A DNA stretch of 12,335 nucleotides from Opitutaceae bacterium. GTDB taxonomy: Bacteria > Verrucomicrobiota > Verrucomicrobiia > Opitutales > Opitutaceae. The stretch lies in the NCBI GenBank assembly GCA_023269455.1, contig JAHFTG010000038.1, forward strand, positions 1 to 12,335, given 5' to 3'. The position numbers and the translations under genes are program-made. The notes below the pieces were generated by a model. The model was not told where the DNA came from. It saw only the letters and a list, made by a program, of their open reading frames with translations, and searched no databases. Each line of letters starts with the position of its first letter. The first letter of the stretch is position 1. Below are positions 1 to 7,787 of this stretch, piece after piece.

Positions 1-1373
1 ATGAAGAGCGTGCCGTCGCCGATCATGGCGTCGAGCACGAGGCGCTCGTAGGCCTCGGGCGTGTTGGAGCCGAAGGTCGTCGAGTAGCGGAAGTTCATCT
101 TCACCGGCTGCGTGCGCGTCTCGAGCCCGGGGACTTTGCCGTTGAGCACGAGGCTCAGGCCTTCGTCTGGCTGGATCTGAAACGCGAGGGTGTTGGGCGC
201 GAGATTGAAGCGTTCGCTCTCGGCGAACAGCGTCCCGGGCGGCCGCTTGAACTGCACCGCGATTTCCGAAACGCGACGCGCCATGCGCTTGCCGGAGCGC
301 AGGTAAAACGGCACGCCCTGCCAGCGCCAGTTGTTGATCGAAAGCTTGATCGCCGCGTAGGTCTCGGTCGCGGATTGCGGGTTGATGCCGCCTTCCTGGA
401 GGTAGCCGGGGACTTCCTTGCCTGCCATCATGCCGGCCGCGTATTGGGCGCGCGCCACATCACCGCCGGGCTTGGTGTTCAGCGGCTGGATGGCCTTGAG
501 AAGCTTCACTTTTTCGTCGCGGATGGCCTCGGCATCGTAGGACACGGGCGGCTCCATCGCGGTGAGCGCGACGAGTTGCATCGTGTGATTCTGGATCATG
601 TCGCGGAGCGCGCCGCTCTGCTCGTAATAACCGCCGCGCGTGCCCACGCCGACTTCTTCGGACACCGTGATCTGCACGGAGTCGATGAAGTTGCGGTTCC
701 ACAACGGCTCGAAAATCGAGTTGGCAAAACGCTGCACCAACAAATCCTGGACCGTCTCTTTGCCGAGGTAGTGATCGATACGGTAAACCTGATGCTCCTC
801 GAAGACCTGCCGGATCGTCTGGTTCAGCGCGAGGGCCGAGGTCAGGTCTTTGCCGAACGGTTTCTCGATGATGACCTTGGCGTGATGCGTCTTGCCGAGG
901 TATTTCGAGGCGAGCCCGCTGGCCCCCAGATTCAGCAAGATCGGCTCGAAAACGGAGGGAGGCGTGGAGATGTAGAACAGGGTCTGCACCTCGCGCCCGA
1001 GGTTCTTTTCGATGTCGGCGATGTGTTGGGCGAGCCTGTCGAACGCGGCTTTCTCGTCGTAACCGCCCGCCACGTAGGTCGTGCGCTCGGCGACGCGGCT
1101 CCACACCTCGGTGTTGAGCTCACGGCGGGAGAATTCCTTGATGGCCTTGGCGGCGTCGGACCGGAATTCCTCGTCCGGGATCGCCTTGCGCCCGTAGCCC
1201 ACGAGATGGAAATCCGCCGGCAGCAGATTGTCATAACTGAGGTTGTAGATCGCGGGGATCAGCTTGCGGGCGGTGAGATCGCCCGAGGCACCAAAAATCA
1301 CGACGACCGTGGGAGGTGCGCCGCGATGCTTGCTGAGTCCTTGCAGAAAGGGATGACGTTGGGCTTCGGCCAT
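1..1373 (-). CDS. zwf: Glucose-6-phosphate 1-dehydrogenase, 3' end missing
   Basis: Oxidises glucose 6-phosphate to 6-phosphogluconolactone with NAD(P)+, the entry step of the oxidative pentose phosphate pathway, in the cytosol. The minus-strand frame is open from ATG at 1373 to the left window edge (457 codons), so roughly the last 40-60 residues of a family of about 480-510 are outside. Visible: the dinucleotide-binding GASGDLT at about residues 28-34, the active-site signature RIDHYLGK at 198-205, and MIQNH with the expected catalytic His at 263. The start leaves a short normal N-terminus (MAEAQRHPF) before the Rossmann strand. There is no Shine-Dalgarno. A weak promoter-like pair, TTGATG (1438-1433) and TAGCCT (1415-1410) with 17-nt spacing, lies in the 80-nt gap to yraN, so zwf may have its own promoter or be read through from yraN. 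The family call is firm. Confidence 0.97.
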   Translation of the reverse strand, partial: MAEAQRHPFLQGLSKHRGAPPTVVVIFGASGDLTARKLIPAIYNLSYDNLLPADFHLVGYGRKAIPDEEFRSDAAKAIKEFSRRELNTEVWSRVAERTTYVAGGYDEKAAFDRLAQHIADIEKNLGREVQTLFYISTPPSVFEPILLNLGASGLASKYLGKTHHAKVIIEKPFGKDLTSALALNQTIRQVFEEHQVYRIDHYLGKETVQDLLVQRFANSIFEPLWNRNFIDSVQITVSEEVGVGTRGGYYEQSGALRDMIQNHTMQLVALTAMEPPVSYDAEAIRDEKVKLLKAIQPLNTKPGGDVARAQYAAGMMAGKEVPGYLQEGGINPQSATETYAAIKLSINNWRWQGVPFYLRSGKRMARRVSEIAVQFKRPPGTLFAESERFNLAPNTLAFQIQPDEGLSLVLNGKVPGLETRTQPVKMNFRYSTTFGSNTPEAYERLVLDAMIGDGTLF

Positions 1374-1453
1374 AAGAGTAAATTTCGCCCACGCGGGCAG
1401 GACGAAGCAAGGCTAATGCTTTGAATAATCCGCATCAAAACCATCCGTCCGTT

Positions 1454-1906
1454 TCATGGCCGGAAGTGCTTCGCGAAAAGCGCCACGTTTTCAAAATGCC
1501 TGATCTCCGGCGCATCGTTTTCCCGCGTCGTGACCTCCACGACATCTAACCTGAACGTCGCGGGCGGCGGGTGCAGTTGTCGCAGATACGCAGTCGCCGC
1601 GCGGCGCAGGACTTTCTTTTTTCGCGCGTCCACCGTGAAATAACCTGGCACGAGCGCGCTCGCCGCCCGCGTCTTCACCTCGACGAACACCACTGCCTCG
1701 CCCTCGCGGCAGACGAGGTCGATCTCGTCGCGCCGGTCACGCGGACTGCGCCAGTTCCGCGCGAGAACCTTGAATCCGCGCCGCGCCAGAAACTCCGCCG
1801 CCAGCCGCTCGCCGAGATCGCCCGTCGAACGCGTCGGCCCCGACGCGCCTGCGCCGGGCGTATTGCCGGCTATATCCGCAAGCCACGATTTCAGGCGCTG
1901 GAACAT
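1454..1906 (-). CDS. yraN: YraN / UPF0102 family nuclease-fold protein
   Basis: A 150-residue protein of the UPF0102 family, which has a PD-(D/E)xK-type restriction-endonuclease-like fold; its cellular role is not settled. Seen: the GDLGERLAAEFL helix at residues 29-40, DEIDLV at 60-65 and VVFVEVKTR at 72-80. D63, E76 and K78 form the usual acidic-acidic-lysine set. The Gly normally preceding EIDLV is Asp here. Length matches the family (about 120-150 aa); the Gly/Ser/Pro-rich stretch at residues 14-28 is extra linker. The ATG at 1906 has no Shine-Dalgarno. It is transcribed divergently from the secretion/pilus ATPase and lies 80 nt upstream of zwf on the same strand. Confidence 0.9.
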   Translation of the reverse strand: MFQRLKSWLADIAGNTPGAGASGPTRSTGDLGERLAAEFLARRGFKVLARNWRSPRDRRDEIDLVCREGEAVVFVEVKTRAASALVPGYFTVDARKKKVLRRAATAYLRQLHPPPATFRLDVVEVTTRENDAPEIRHFENVALFAKHFRP

Positions 1907-1945
1907 GGGTGGGTTAACTTCACGGTTTTAACACGTTGCTAGGAT

Positions 1946-2037
1946 TGTCATTGCGAGGTCGCTCCGCCGGTGGCAATTCCAGACCCGGCGCGCCGCTCCA
2001 AAAGCGCTCTTCCTTATGGCTTCGGCTTCACTCGCAA
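1946..2037. repeat. Probable interspersed 'CATTGCGAGG'-type repeat
   Basis: The minus strand over 1984-1946 reads TCTGGAATTGCCAC, then CGGCGGAGCGACC, then TCGCAATGACA. This closely resembles a short interspersed element found in many unrelated bacterial genomes (pattern like TGGATTGCCACG...CTCGCAATGACA), which often yields spurious small proteins ending in '...SDLAMT'. The outer ends form an inverted repeat, TTGCGAG (1951-1957) and CTCGCAA (2031-2037). The right half (GGCTTCGGCTTCACTCGCAA) is the inverted counterpart with arm sequence like GCGAGTGAAGCC. It fills the gap between yraN and the ATPase gene and covers the first codons of the latter. Only one copy is in the window, so the assignment rests on recognition, not comparison. 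Confidence 0.45.
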
Positions 2038-4202
2038 ACACCCTTCGTCGCTCCCTGCTCATCAAGGTCATCTCGAAGCCCGCGCCAAGCCGCGAAGACA
2101 TGGCCTCGGTGATCGAGCTCACCGCCTCCAAAATCGTCGAGGCGCTTCAAGCCCAGTCCATGACCCTCTATCTCGTCGAGGGCAACGACATCGTCTTCAA
2201 ACACGTTTACTACTCACCCAGTCTCTGGGGCGGCGACAAGGCGCGTGAAACCAAATTCAAGGAAACTGCCGCCAAGCTTCTCACCCTGAAACTCCCGGTC
2301 GGCCAGGGCATCGTCGGCAAGGTCATCGCCACCGGCGAACCCGTCTTCTTCCGCAATAGCGCGACCCAAGCGCCCATGATGCTGTCGATGGCGCAGACGA
2401 CTGGCTTCGATGTGCGTTCGATGCTCACCGTGCCATTGAAAACCAACGTCGTGATCGGTGCCATCCAGCTCCTCAACAAAGAGCCTTCCGCCGACACCAA
2501 CTGCCAGTTTTCCGATCAAGACCTCTCCCTGCTCCAAGAGGTCGCCGAATACTCCGCCAGCCTCCTGCAACGCATGCAGGACCCGAAGCACCAGCTCGGC
2601 GCCGACGACACCGCGAAATTCATCGCCCGCCTCACCAACCACCCGCTCGTCACTAAAGCCGAGGAGATCGTCATCGAAGACCTCCTCGTCGAGTCCATCG
2701 GCGACGCCATCATCCGCCGCGAAGGCATCTTCCCCTTCAAACGGCTCTCGCCCAACTCCGTCGCCGTGCTGATGACCAACCCGCTCGACTACGCCAAGCG
2801 CGAGGCGTTCCAGCAGGCCACCGAGCTCATCATCGAAGACATCCACGTCGCCTCCGCCACGCTCATCGAGGCCCTCGTCAAAAAACACTTCAAAAACGAC
2901 GCCAAAGCCGGCAGCGGCGAGGGCGACATCGACATCTCCAAGGTCGCCGATGTCATCACCTCTGCCTACACATCGGACGGCTCCGGCGAAGTCAGCGCGG
3001 CCGACCTCGAGAACGAGGACTCCGCACCCGTCATCCAGCTCACCAACCGCATCATTGAGGATGCCTACATCTGCGGCGCGTCCGACATCCACATCGAGCC
3101 GATGGAAAAGGATCTCGTCATCCGTTACCGCATCGACGGCCTCTGCCAGGAAAAACTCCGTCTCCCCAAGCAGGTGGCCAACGGCCTCATCACCCGCCTC
3201 AAGATCATGTGCAACCTCGACATTGCCGAACGCCGGCTGCCGCAGGACGGACGCATCGTCTTCAAAAAATACACCAAGAAAAACATCGATATCGATCTGC
3301 GCGTCGCCACCGGCCCGATGAACCACGGCGAGAAGGTCGTCATGCGCATCCTCGACAAGACCAAGAGCACCCTTCCCCTGCCTGCGCTCGGCTTCTCCGA
3401 TGAAAATCTCGCCCGCTACCGCGAGTGCATCCGCCAGCCCTACGGCATGATCCTCCACTGCGGCCCCACCGGCTCCGGCAAGTCCATGACCCTCTACTCC
3501 GCCCTCGGCGAAGTGAACACCCCCGACGTCAACATCCAGACCGCCGAAGACCCCATCGAATACACCCTCGCCGGCATCAACCAGATGCAGATGAGCCGTG
3601 CCATCGGCCTCACCTTCGCCCGCGCGTTGCGTTGTTACCTGCGCATGGACCCCGACATTATTCTCGTCGGCGAAATCCGCGACGAAGAGACCGCCCAGAT
3701 CGCCGTCGAAGCCGCCCTCACCGGCCACTTGCTCGTCTCCACGCTTCACACCAACGACGCTCCCTCCACCATCGCGCGCATCGGCGAAATGGGCGTCGAA
3801 CCCTTCAACATTTCCGCCTCGCTCGTCTGCGTGTGCGCCCAACGCCTCCTCCGCCGCGTCTGCAAAAACTGCAAGCAACCCTACGAACCCGCCGGCCGCG
3901 AAAAAGAAATCATGGAAAAGGCGCTCGGCTGGAGCGGCCAGATTTTCAAGGCCAACCCCCAAGGCTGCCCCCTGTGCAACGGCACCGGCTACAAGGGCCG
4001 CGTCGGCATTCACGAGCTCATGATCAACAACGAGGAGCTCACCGAAGGCATCAACAAGGAAGTCGAAGTCGCCGTGCTCAAGCGCATCGCCATGAAAAAC
4101 GGCATGAAGACGCTCCACCAAGACTCGATGCTCAAGGTCAAGATGGGCCTCACCACCATCGAAGAATCCTTGTCGAACGTCCCGCCCGACCTGATTACGT
4201 AA
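2016..4202 (+). CDS. GAF-domain GspE/PilB-type assembly ATPase
   Basis: Hexameric cytoplasmic AAA+-like ATPase that powers assembly of a type IV pilus or type II secretion pseudopilus. The order in 728 residues is: GAF-like sensory domain (about 12-190), an MshEN/GspE-N domain (about 205-300), then the T2SSE catalytic core. Walker A GPTGSGKS is at 483-490, an Asp-box segment (AEDPIEYT) follows, Walker B with ILVGEIRDEE is at 549-558, and the His-box segment TGHLLVSTLHTND starts at 569. The zinc tetracysteine is complete (C616, C619, C651, C654). All catalytic motifs are intact. An extra N-terminal GAF domain is not part of the minimal PilB/GspE and suggests control by a small ligand. The ATG at 2016 has no Shine-Dalgarno and lies inside the putative repeat. 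The next in-frame ATG (2100) would cut off the first GAF helix, so 2016 is preferred. No pilin, platform or secretin gene is visible nearby, so PilB and GspE cannot be separated. Confidence 0.93.
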   Translation: MASASLANTLRRSLLIKVISKPAPSREDMASVIELTASKIVEALQAQSMTLYLVEGNDIVFKHVYYSPSLWGGDKARETKFKETAAKLLTLKLPVGQGIVGKVIATGEPVFFRNSATQAPMMLSMAQTTGFDVRSMLTVPLKTNVVIGAIQLLNKEPSADTNCQFSDQDLSLLQEVAEYSASLLQRMQDPKHQLGADDTAKFIARLTNHPLVTKAEEIVIEDLLVESIGDAIIRREGIFPFKRLSPNSVAVLMTNPLDYAKREAFQQATELIIEDIHVASATLIEALVKKHFKNDAKAGSGEGDIDISKVADVITSAYTSDGSGEVSAADLENEDSAPVIQLTNRIIEDAYICGASDIHIEPMEKDLVIRYRIDGLCQEKLRLPKQVANGLITRLKIMCNLDIAERRLPQDGRIVFKKYTKKNIDIDLRVATGPMNHGEKVVMRILDKTKSTLPLPALGFSDENLARYRECIRQPYGMILHCGPTGSGKSMTLYSALGEVNTPDVNIQTAEDPIEYTLAGINQMQMSRAIGLTFARALRCYLRMDPDIILVGEIRDEETAQIAVEAALTGHLLVSTLHTNDAPSTIARIGEMGVEPFNISASLVCVCAQRLLRRVCKNCKQPYEPAGREKEIMEKALGWSGQIFKANPQGCPLCNGTGYKGRVGIHELMINNEELTEGINKEVEVAVLKRIAMKNGMKTLHQDSMLKVKMGLTTIEESLSNVPPDLIT

Positions 4203-4341
4203 CGATCACCCCGACGGGCTTCACCCCGTTCTTGCGCAGCAAAATCGCCCCGGCCTTTCAGCGGTCAAACACGCCTTCCCGCATCGCGACCACCACCATC
4301 GCTATCAGCACCTGGACATAAAAACTCCGCAGGAATTTCAT
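4195..4341 (-). pseudogene. Probable dctA remnant with large internal deletion
   Basis: From ATG 4341 the minus strand encodes MKFLRSFYVQVLIA, which looks like the N-terminus of DctA-type C4-dicarboxylate:cation symporters (E. coli has KSLYFQVLTAIAIG). Without a break it runs into MVVVAMREGVFDR, which resembles the DctA C-terminus (ATIVVA[RK]WE.ELD). An in-frame TGA follows at 4260-4258, then KAGAILLRKNG in the same frame, continuing the C-terminal resemblance, to TAA at 4197-4195. The middle of the protein (about 380 of roughly 430 residues, including all transport helices but part of the first) is missing. This would be a gene reduced to its two ends by an internal deletion and then given a stop codon. 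The 3' end overlaps the ATPase stop by a few bases. The match is from memory over short stretches, so it could be coincidence or a small unrelated peptide gene. Confidence 0.5.
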
Positions 4342-4426
4342 GGGGTAAGTTCCGCAACGCTTGCCGATTTGTAACCCTAATAACCAGCCTTCATTGGCCT
4401 AATAGGCTGCGAACCAGCCGCGTATT

Positions 4427-4474
4427 CTCCGCTCTGGACTCTCCCCCCTCCGCTCTCAACTCTCAGCCCTCAGC
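4427..4474 (+). promoter_or_regulatory. CT-rich repeated leader before tyrS
   Basis: The 48 nt before the tyrS ATG are almost all C and T, with short direct repeats: CTCCGCTCT at 4427-4435 and 4448-4456, and CTCTCA at 4453-4458 and 4460-4465. There is no Shine-Dalgarno. It could be an unstructured ribosome-loading leader, or simple-sequence drift. No T-box structure or other tRNA-sensing leader is seen. The preceding 4342-4426 holds only a weak 6-bp inverted repeat (CAGCCT at 4385-4390, AGGCTG at 4404-4409) with no T-run. Confidence 0.3.
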
Positions 4475-5758
4475 ATGACCTTTATCGAAGACCTCCAATG
4501 GCGCGGCCTCCTCGCCGACTGCACCGATCTCGATGCGCTCTCCAAGCGCCTTAACGAAGGCCCCGTCACGCTCTATTGCGGCTTCGATCCCACCGGCGAC
4601 TCCCTCCACGTCGGCCACCTCATGGGCCAGCTCACGTTGAAACGCTTCCAACTCGCCGGCCACCACGTCCTCGCCCTCGCGGGCGGCGCCACCGGCATGG
4701 TCGGCGACCCCTCCGGACGCTCCTCCGAGCGAAACCTGCTCACGCGCGACCAACTCTCACACAACATCGCCTGCATCAAAGAACAGCTCTCCCGCCTTCT
4801 CGATTTCGATGCGCCCGCCAACCCCGCGCGCCTCGTTGACAACGCTGACTGGACCGCCCCTGTCAGCCTCCTCGATTTCCTCCGCGACGTTGGAAAATAT
4901 TTTTCGCTCAACGTCATGCTCGCGAAAGACTCCGTGAAATCCCGCCTAGAAAACGAAGGCGGCATCAGCTTCACCGAGTTCAGCTACCAACTCCTTCAGG
5001 CGAACGATTTCTACCACCTGCGCCACACGCTGAACTGTGAACTTCAGATCGGCGGCAGCGACCAATGGGGCAACATCACCGCCGGCACCGACCTCATCCG
5101 CAAAAAACTCGGCGTGCCCGCCTGGGGCTGGACGTTTCCTCTCATCACCAAGAGCGACGGCACCAAGTTCGGCAAGACCGCCAGCGGCGCCGTCTGGCTC
5201 GATGCGCAAAAAACAAGCCCCTACAAACTCTACCAGTTCTTCGTTAACACCGAAGACGCCAAGGTCTCCGAATACCTCCGCAAATTCACCTTCCTCTCCC
5301 GCCCCGAGATCGAAGAGCTCGAAGCCAAGCACACCGCCAACCCCGGCCCGCGCGAAGCCCACAAAGCCCTCGCCCGCGAAGTCACCTGCCTCGTCCACGG
5401 ACAACCCGCGCTCGATGCCGCCCTCAAGGCCAGCGACATCCTCTTCGGTGCGGAAATCGGTGACACCAGCGAAGAAACCTTCCGCGACGTCGTCGGGGAA
5501 GTCCCCACCAAAGAAATAACCGCCGCCCAGCTTGCCGCGCCGGGATTCCCACTCACCGAAGCCCTCGTCCACGCCGGCCTCGCCCCTTCAAAAGGCCAGG
5601 CCCGCAAAGACATCGAAGGCGGCGGCATCTACATTAACAACGTCAAGGCCGATGCCGCCGCCGTCACCCGCGCGCTCACGCCCTCCGACCTCCTCTACGG
5701 CAAGCACGTCCTCCTTCGCAAAGGCAAGCGCACCTACGCCGTCCTCAGCCTCGCATAA
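4475..5758 (+). CDS. tyrS: Tyrosyl-tRNA synthetase
   Basis: Class I aminoacyl-tRNA synthetase that activates tyrosine with ATP and charges tRNA-Tyr in the cytosol; works as a dimer. The 427-residue length is that of bacterial TyrRS (about 420). Seen: the nucleotide-binding segment YCGFDPTGDSLHVGHL with the HIGH motif as HVGH at 45-48, the tyrosine/ATP pocket GGSDQWGN, the KMSKS loop as KFGKT at 231-235, and a C-terminal S4 RNA-binding domain from about 359 to the end. All signature residues are intact. The ATG at 4475 is placed as expected for the family. The gene stands alone on its strand and converges with the next gene across 17 nt. A small GC hairpin in that gap (5761-5772) has no T-run, so no clear terminator is seen. 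Confidence 0.97.
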   Translation: MTFIEDLQWRGLLADCTDLDALSKRLNEGPVTLYCGFDPTGDSLHVGHLMGQLTLKRFQLAGHHVLALAGGATGMVGDPSGRSSERNLLTRDQLSHNIACIKEQLSRLLDFDAPANPARLVDNADWTAPVSLLDFLRDVGKYFSLNVMLAKDSVKSRLENEGGISFTEFSYQLLQANDFYHLRHTLNCELQIGGSDQWGNITAGTDLIRKKLGVPAWGWTFPLITKSDGTKFGKTASGAVWLDAQKTSPYKLYQFFVNTEDAKVSEYLRKFTFLSRPEIEELEAKHTANPGPREAHKALAREVTCLVHGQPALDAALKASDILFGAEIGDTSEETFRDVVGEVPTKEITAAQLAAPGFPLTEALVHAGLAPSKGQARKDIEGGGIYINNVKADAAAVTRALTPSDLLYGKHVLLRKGKRTYAVLSLA

Positions 5759-5775
5759 GCCCGCGCACGCGGAAA

Positions 5776-7752
5776 TCACCGCCTGGTTCCCGGCACCTGA
5801 CGCTCTTCAAACGAATGGGCGATCATCGGGAAAATCGGATACCCGAGCCGCAAGGAACTCACGCGCTCCAGCTCCAGCGCAACGTGGTGATTGTGCGCGA
5901 CGAAGCGCAGGAACTCGCTCTTGCCGATTTGCAGGCAGCGCATGTCCGTCAACGCGGAAACCGCCGCGACCGCACTGCTGTTTTGCAGCAGCCCGATCTC
6001 GCCAAAATAGTTGCCCGATTTCAGCAGGCCCACCTTGCGGCCTCTCTGGGTCACCTGCGCCCGCCCCTCGTAAACAATAAAAAAAGCCCGCGCGTCGCTG
6101 CCTTCGTCCACGATCGGTTCGCCCTCTTTGAAGTCCACGACCTTGGAGAGCCGCGCGAACCGCCCCAACGCATGGCCATACCAGTGCGTGCAGAGAGGCA
6201 GCCGCTCCAGAAAAGCGTGCTTGTGCGTCAGGTCATAGACGAGGGCCGCGCCCAGTTTATCGACCACCACCTTCTGGAAAATATGCTCCGGGATCATCAT
6301 CGCCGTCACCGGTGTGCTGCTGCGCACCGCCAGCGAAGGATGCACCGGATCAACCATCGCATGAGCTCCAAACAGATTCCCTTCGGCCAGCTTCACCAGC
6401 GGAGTTCGCCTCCCGCTCTTGAGCTGCGCGAAGACCACCGCCCGCCCCGATAAAATCAAGCCCACCCGCTCGGGCTTTTCCTCGAAGGCCACCATCGTCT
6501 TCCACGGCTTGAATTGCACAGGCCTGAGTTCACGTGCGATGCAGGCCTGATCATAAAGATTCAACTGCCCCAGCAGCACGTTTGAGCCGACGAGTTTCAT
6601 CAACGCCACCTCCGTGTCGGGCAACTTGACCTCCCCTCTCCATCGCGCCCACCACACCTGTATCCACCGCCGCGCCTGCCGGATTTTCTCACACAACACA
6701 TCGTAGAGCTGCCGCGCCAGGATGTATAAAAACATCACCAACACCGCCGCCCCGAGCCACGGCAGGCACTGCTCCCAATAGCTCCAGTCCGTCAGCACCT
6801 CTTTCACCGACACACCCATCACCTCCATCGTCGCCCACGTCACCGCCAAGGTCCAACCGGCCGCGTAAGCCACCTCCACCCATATGAACGCCCAATCGAT
6901 CCCCTTCCACCACCCGCTCCAATAAACCGAGGGACGTCGGTTGAGTGAAAACGCAAAAGAATGGTCCGTGTCCAGTCGTGCCCGCCGGTGCAGCAAAGGA
7001 AATATCTGCCCGGGCAAACCGCCCGCCAGTGGCCGCAACGCGAATAAAAAACCCGTCAGCAGCGGCAACGCCCACCCATGCCTCGCATACAAAGCCCCTG
7101 CCGTCATCATCGCGAGCGGCGTGTAACGCGCGAACGCCACTGCCGCCTGACCGCGCGGCGACTGCATGCACGCATCCGCCAAATCCACTGTAAAATACGG
7201 CACCGGCCGCTGCCACAGAAAACGCGGACGATAAACCTCGCCATCCATCCGCGTGAGCACGCTCGCCGCGATCACATTGCCCAGACTCAAGGCCGCGGCC
7301 CACAGCGCCCAACCTGCCACCCACTGCGCCCACGCAAGGGGCACCGTCGTCGGTGGAAACACGAAGAGCAAAACCACCGCGCTCACCACGGATAAAATGC
7401 CGGCAAAAAACACCGGCGTCACCGGCAGGGGCGGCGACCAGTGGCAGGCCGTGCGTATCCCCGAAACCGCCTTCGGCGACTGAAGCACACATGCACGCCG
7501 CGCCTTGATGAGCAGCTCGTAAAACTCCCGCAGCGGAATGCACGAACGATTTTGAATGCTCGTTTCCAGACAGTTGGGCGCAGTCCTCGGGGTCTCAAAC
7601 ATCCGCAAGATTTCCCACTGCATCTCACTCACGCGCAGGTAGGTCTGCGTCGGGATATTTTTGATCACAAATCCGCCGTCGGCCAAACGCCCCTTTTGTA
7701 AATCCGGGCTCAGCACGAGGGTGTCAGCGGTCAGAAAAAGATTTTCGTCCAT
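5776..7752 (-). CDS. PqqD-like/M50-like membrane protein with two CNB-like domains
   Basis: Function unknown; architecture readable in 658 residues. Residues about 14-95 resemble the PqqD-like winged-helix found at the N-terminus of M50-type peptide metalloprotease/exporter proteins. Residues about 110-350 carry roughly six hydrophobic segments. Here LSLGN (155-159), followed by GEV (171-173) and PYFTVDLADACM (185-196), lines up with the M50 pattern HELGH...GEV...PYVDxSDAW, so the zinc-binding HExxH appears lost. A basic stretch (RQARRWIQVWWARWRGE) follows the last helix. Two cyclic-nucleotide-binding-type beta-barrels follow, about 395-515 and 515-640. Their phosphate cassettes (FGAHAM from 461; FGEIGLL at 583-589, then QNSSAVAAVSA) lack the Arg in the position that normally binds the cyclic phosphate. 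No Shine-Dalgarno precedes the ATG at 7752. It lies 35 nt downstream of a receiver gene, probably co-transcribed. A membrane signalling or regulatory role is inferred. Confidence 0.85.
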   Translation of the reverse strand: MDENLFLTADTLVLSPDLQKGRLADGGFVIKNIPTQTYLRVSEMQWEILRMFETPRTAPNCLETSIQNRSCIPLREFYELLIKARRACVLQSPKAVSGIRTACHWSPPLPVTPVFFAGILSVVSAVVLLFVFPPTTVPLAWAQWVAGWALWAAALSLGNVIAASVLTRMDGEVYRPRFLWQRPVPYFTVDLADACMQSPRGQAAVAFARYTPLAMMTAGALYARHGWALPLLTGFLFALRPLAGGLPGQIFPLLHRRARLDTDHSFAFSLNRRPSVYWSGWWKGIDWAFIWVEVAYAAGWTLAVTWATMEVMGVSVKEVLTDWSYWEQCLPWLGAAVLVMFLYILARQLYDVLCEKIRQARRWIQVWWARWRGEVKLPDTEVALMKLVGSNVLLGQLNLYDQACIARELRPVQFKPWKTMVAFEEKPERVGLILSGRAVVFAQLKSGRRTPLVKLAEGNLFGAHAMVDPVHPSLAVRSSTPVTAMMIPEHIFQKVVVDKLGAALVYDLTHKHAFLERLPLCTHWYGHALGRFARLSKVVDFKEGEPIVDEGSDARAFFIVYEGRAQVTQRGRKVGLLKSGNYFGEIGLLQNSSAVAAVSALTDMRCLQIGKSEFLRFVAHNHHVALELERVSSLRLGYPIFPMIAHSFEERQVPGTRR

Positions 7753-7787
7753 GCGATAATAGGGTTACATCCACAGTCTGTTCACCG

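Noticed and set aside
1387..1398. GCCC-ACGC-GGGC hairpin upstream of zwf
   Set aside because: 4-bp GC stem within a GC-rich gap, no T-run and no riboswitch-like context.
375..1424. 349-codon plus-strand ORF opposite zwf
   Set aside because: Antisense shadow of an unmistakable G6PDH reading frame; no family resemblance of its own.
1928..2131. 67-codon minus-strand ORF ending in ...RRSDLAMTILATC
   Set aside because: This is the typical spurious translation of the CATTGCGAGG-type repeat, overlapping the ATPase start, so it is reported only as a repeat.
2214..4121. 635-codon minus-strand ORF opposite the assembly ATPase gene
   Set aside because: Its composition (Val, Asp, Gly and Ala rich, no domain) is the mirror of a high-GC coding frame; the plus strand encodes an intact, motif-complete ATPase.
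5759..5775. CCGC-GCAC-GCGG hairpin between the convergent tyrS and CNB-like genes
   Set aside because: 4-bp stem and no U-tract on either strand; not a convincing intrinsic terminator.
4370..7769. Shared TGTAACCCTA in the tyrS upstream region (4370-4379, plus) and the gap before the CNB-like gene (7769-7760, minus), with CGATTTGTAACC also at 4365-4376 and 9172-9183
   Set aside because: Exact 10-12-mers are expected several times by chance in 12 kb, and no matching -10 element follows at a constant distance.
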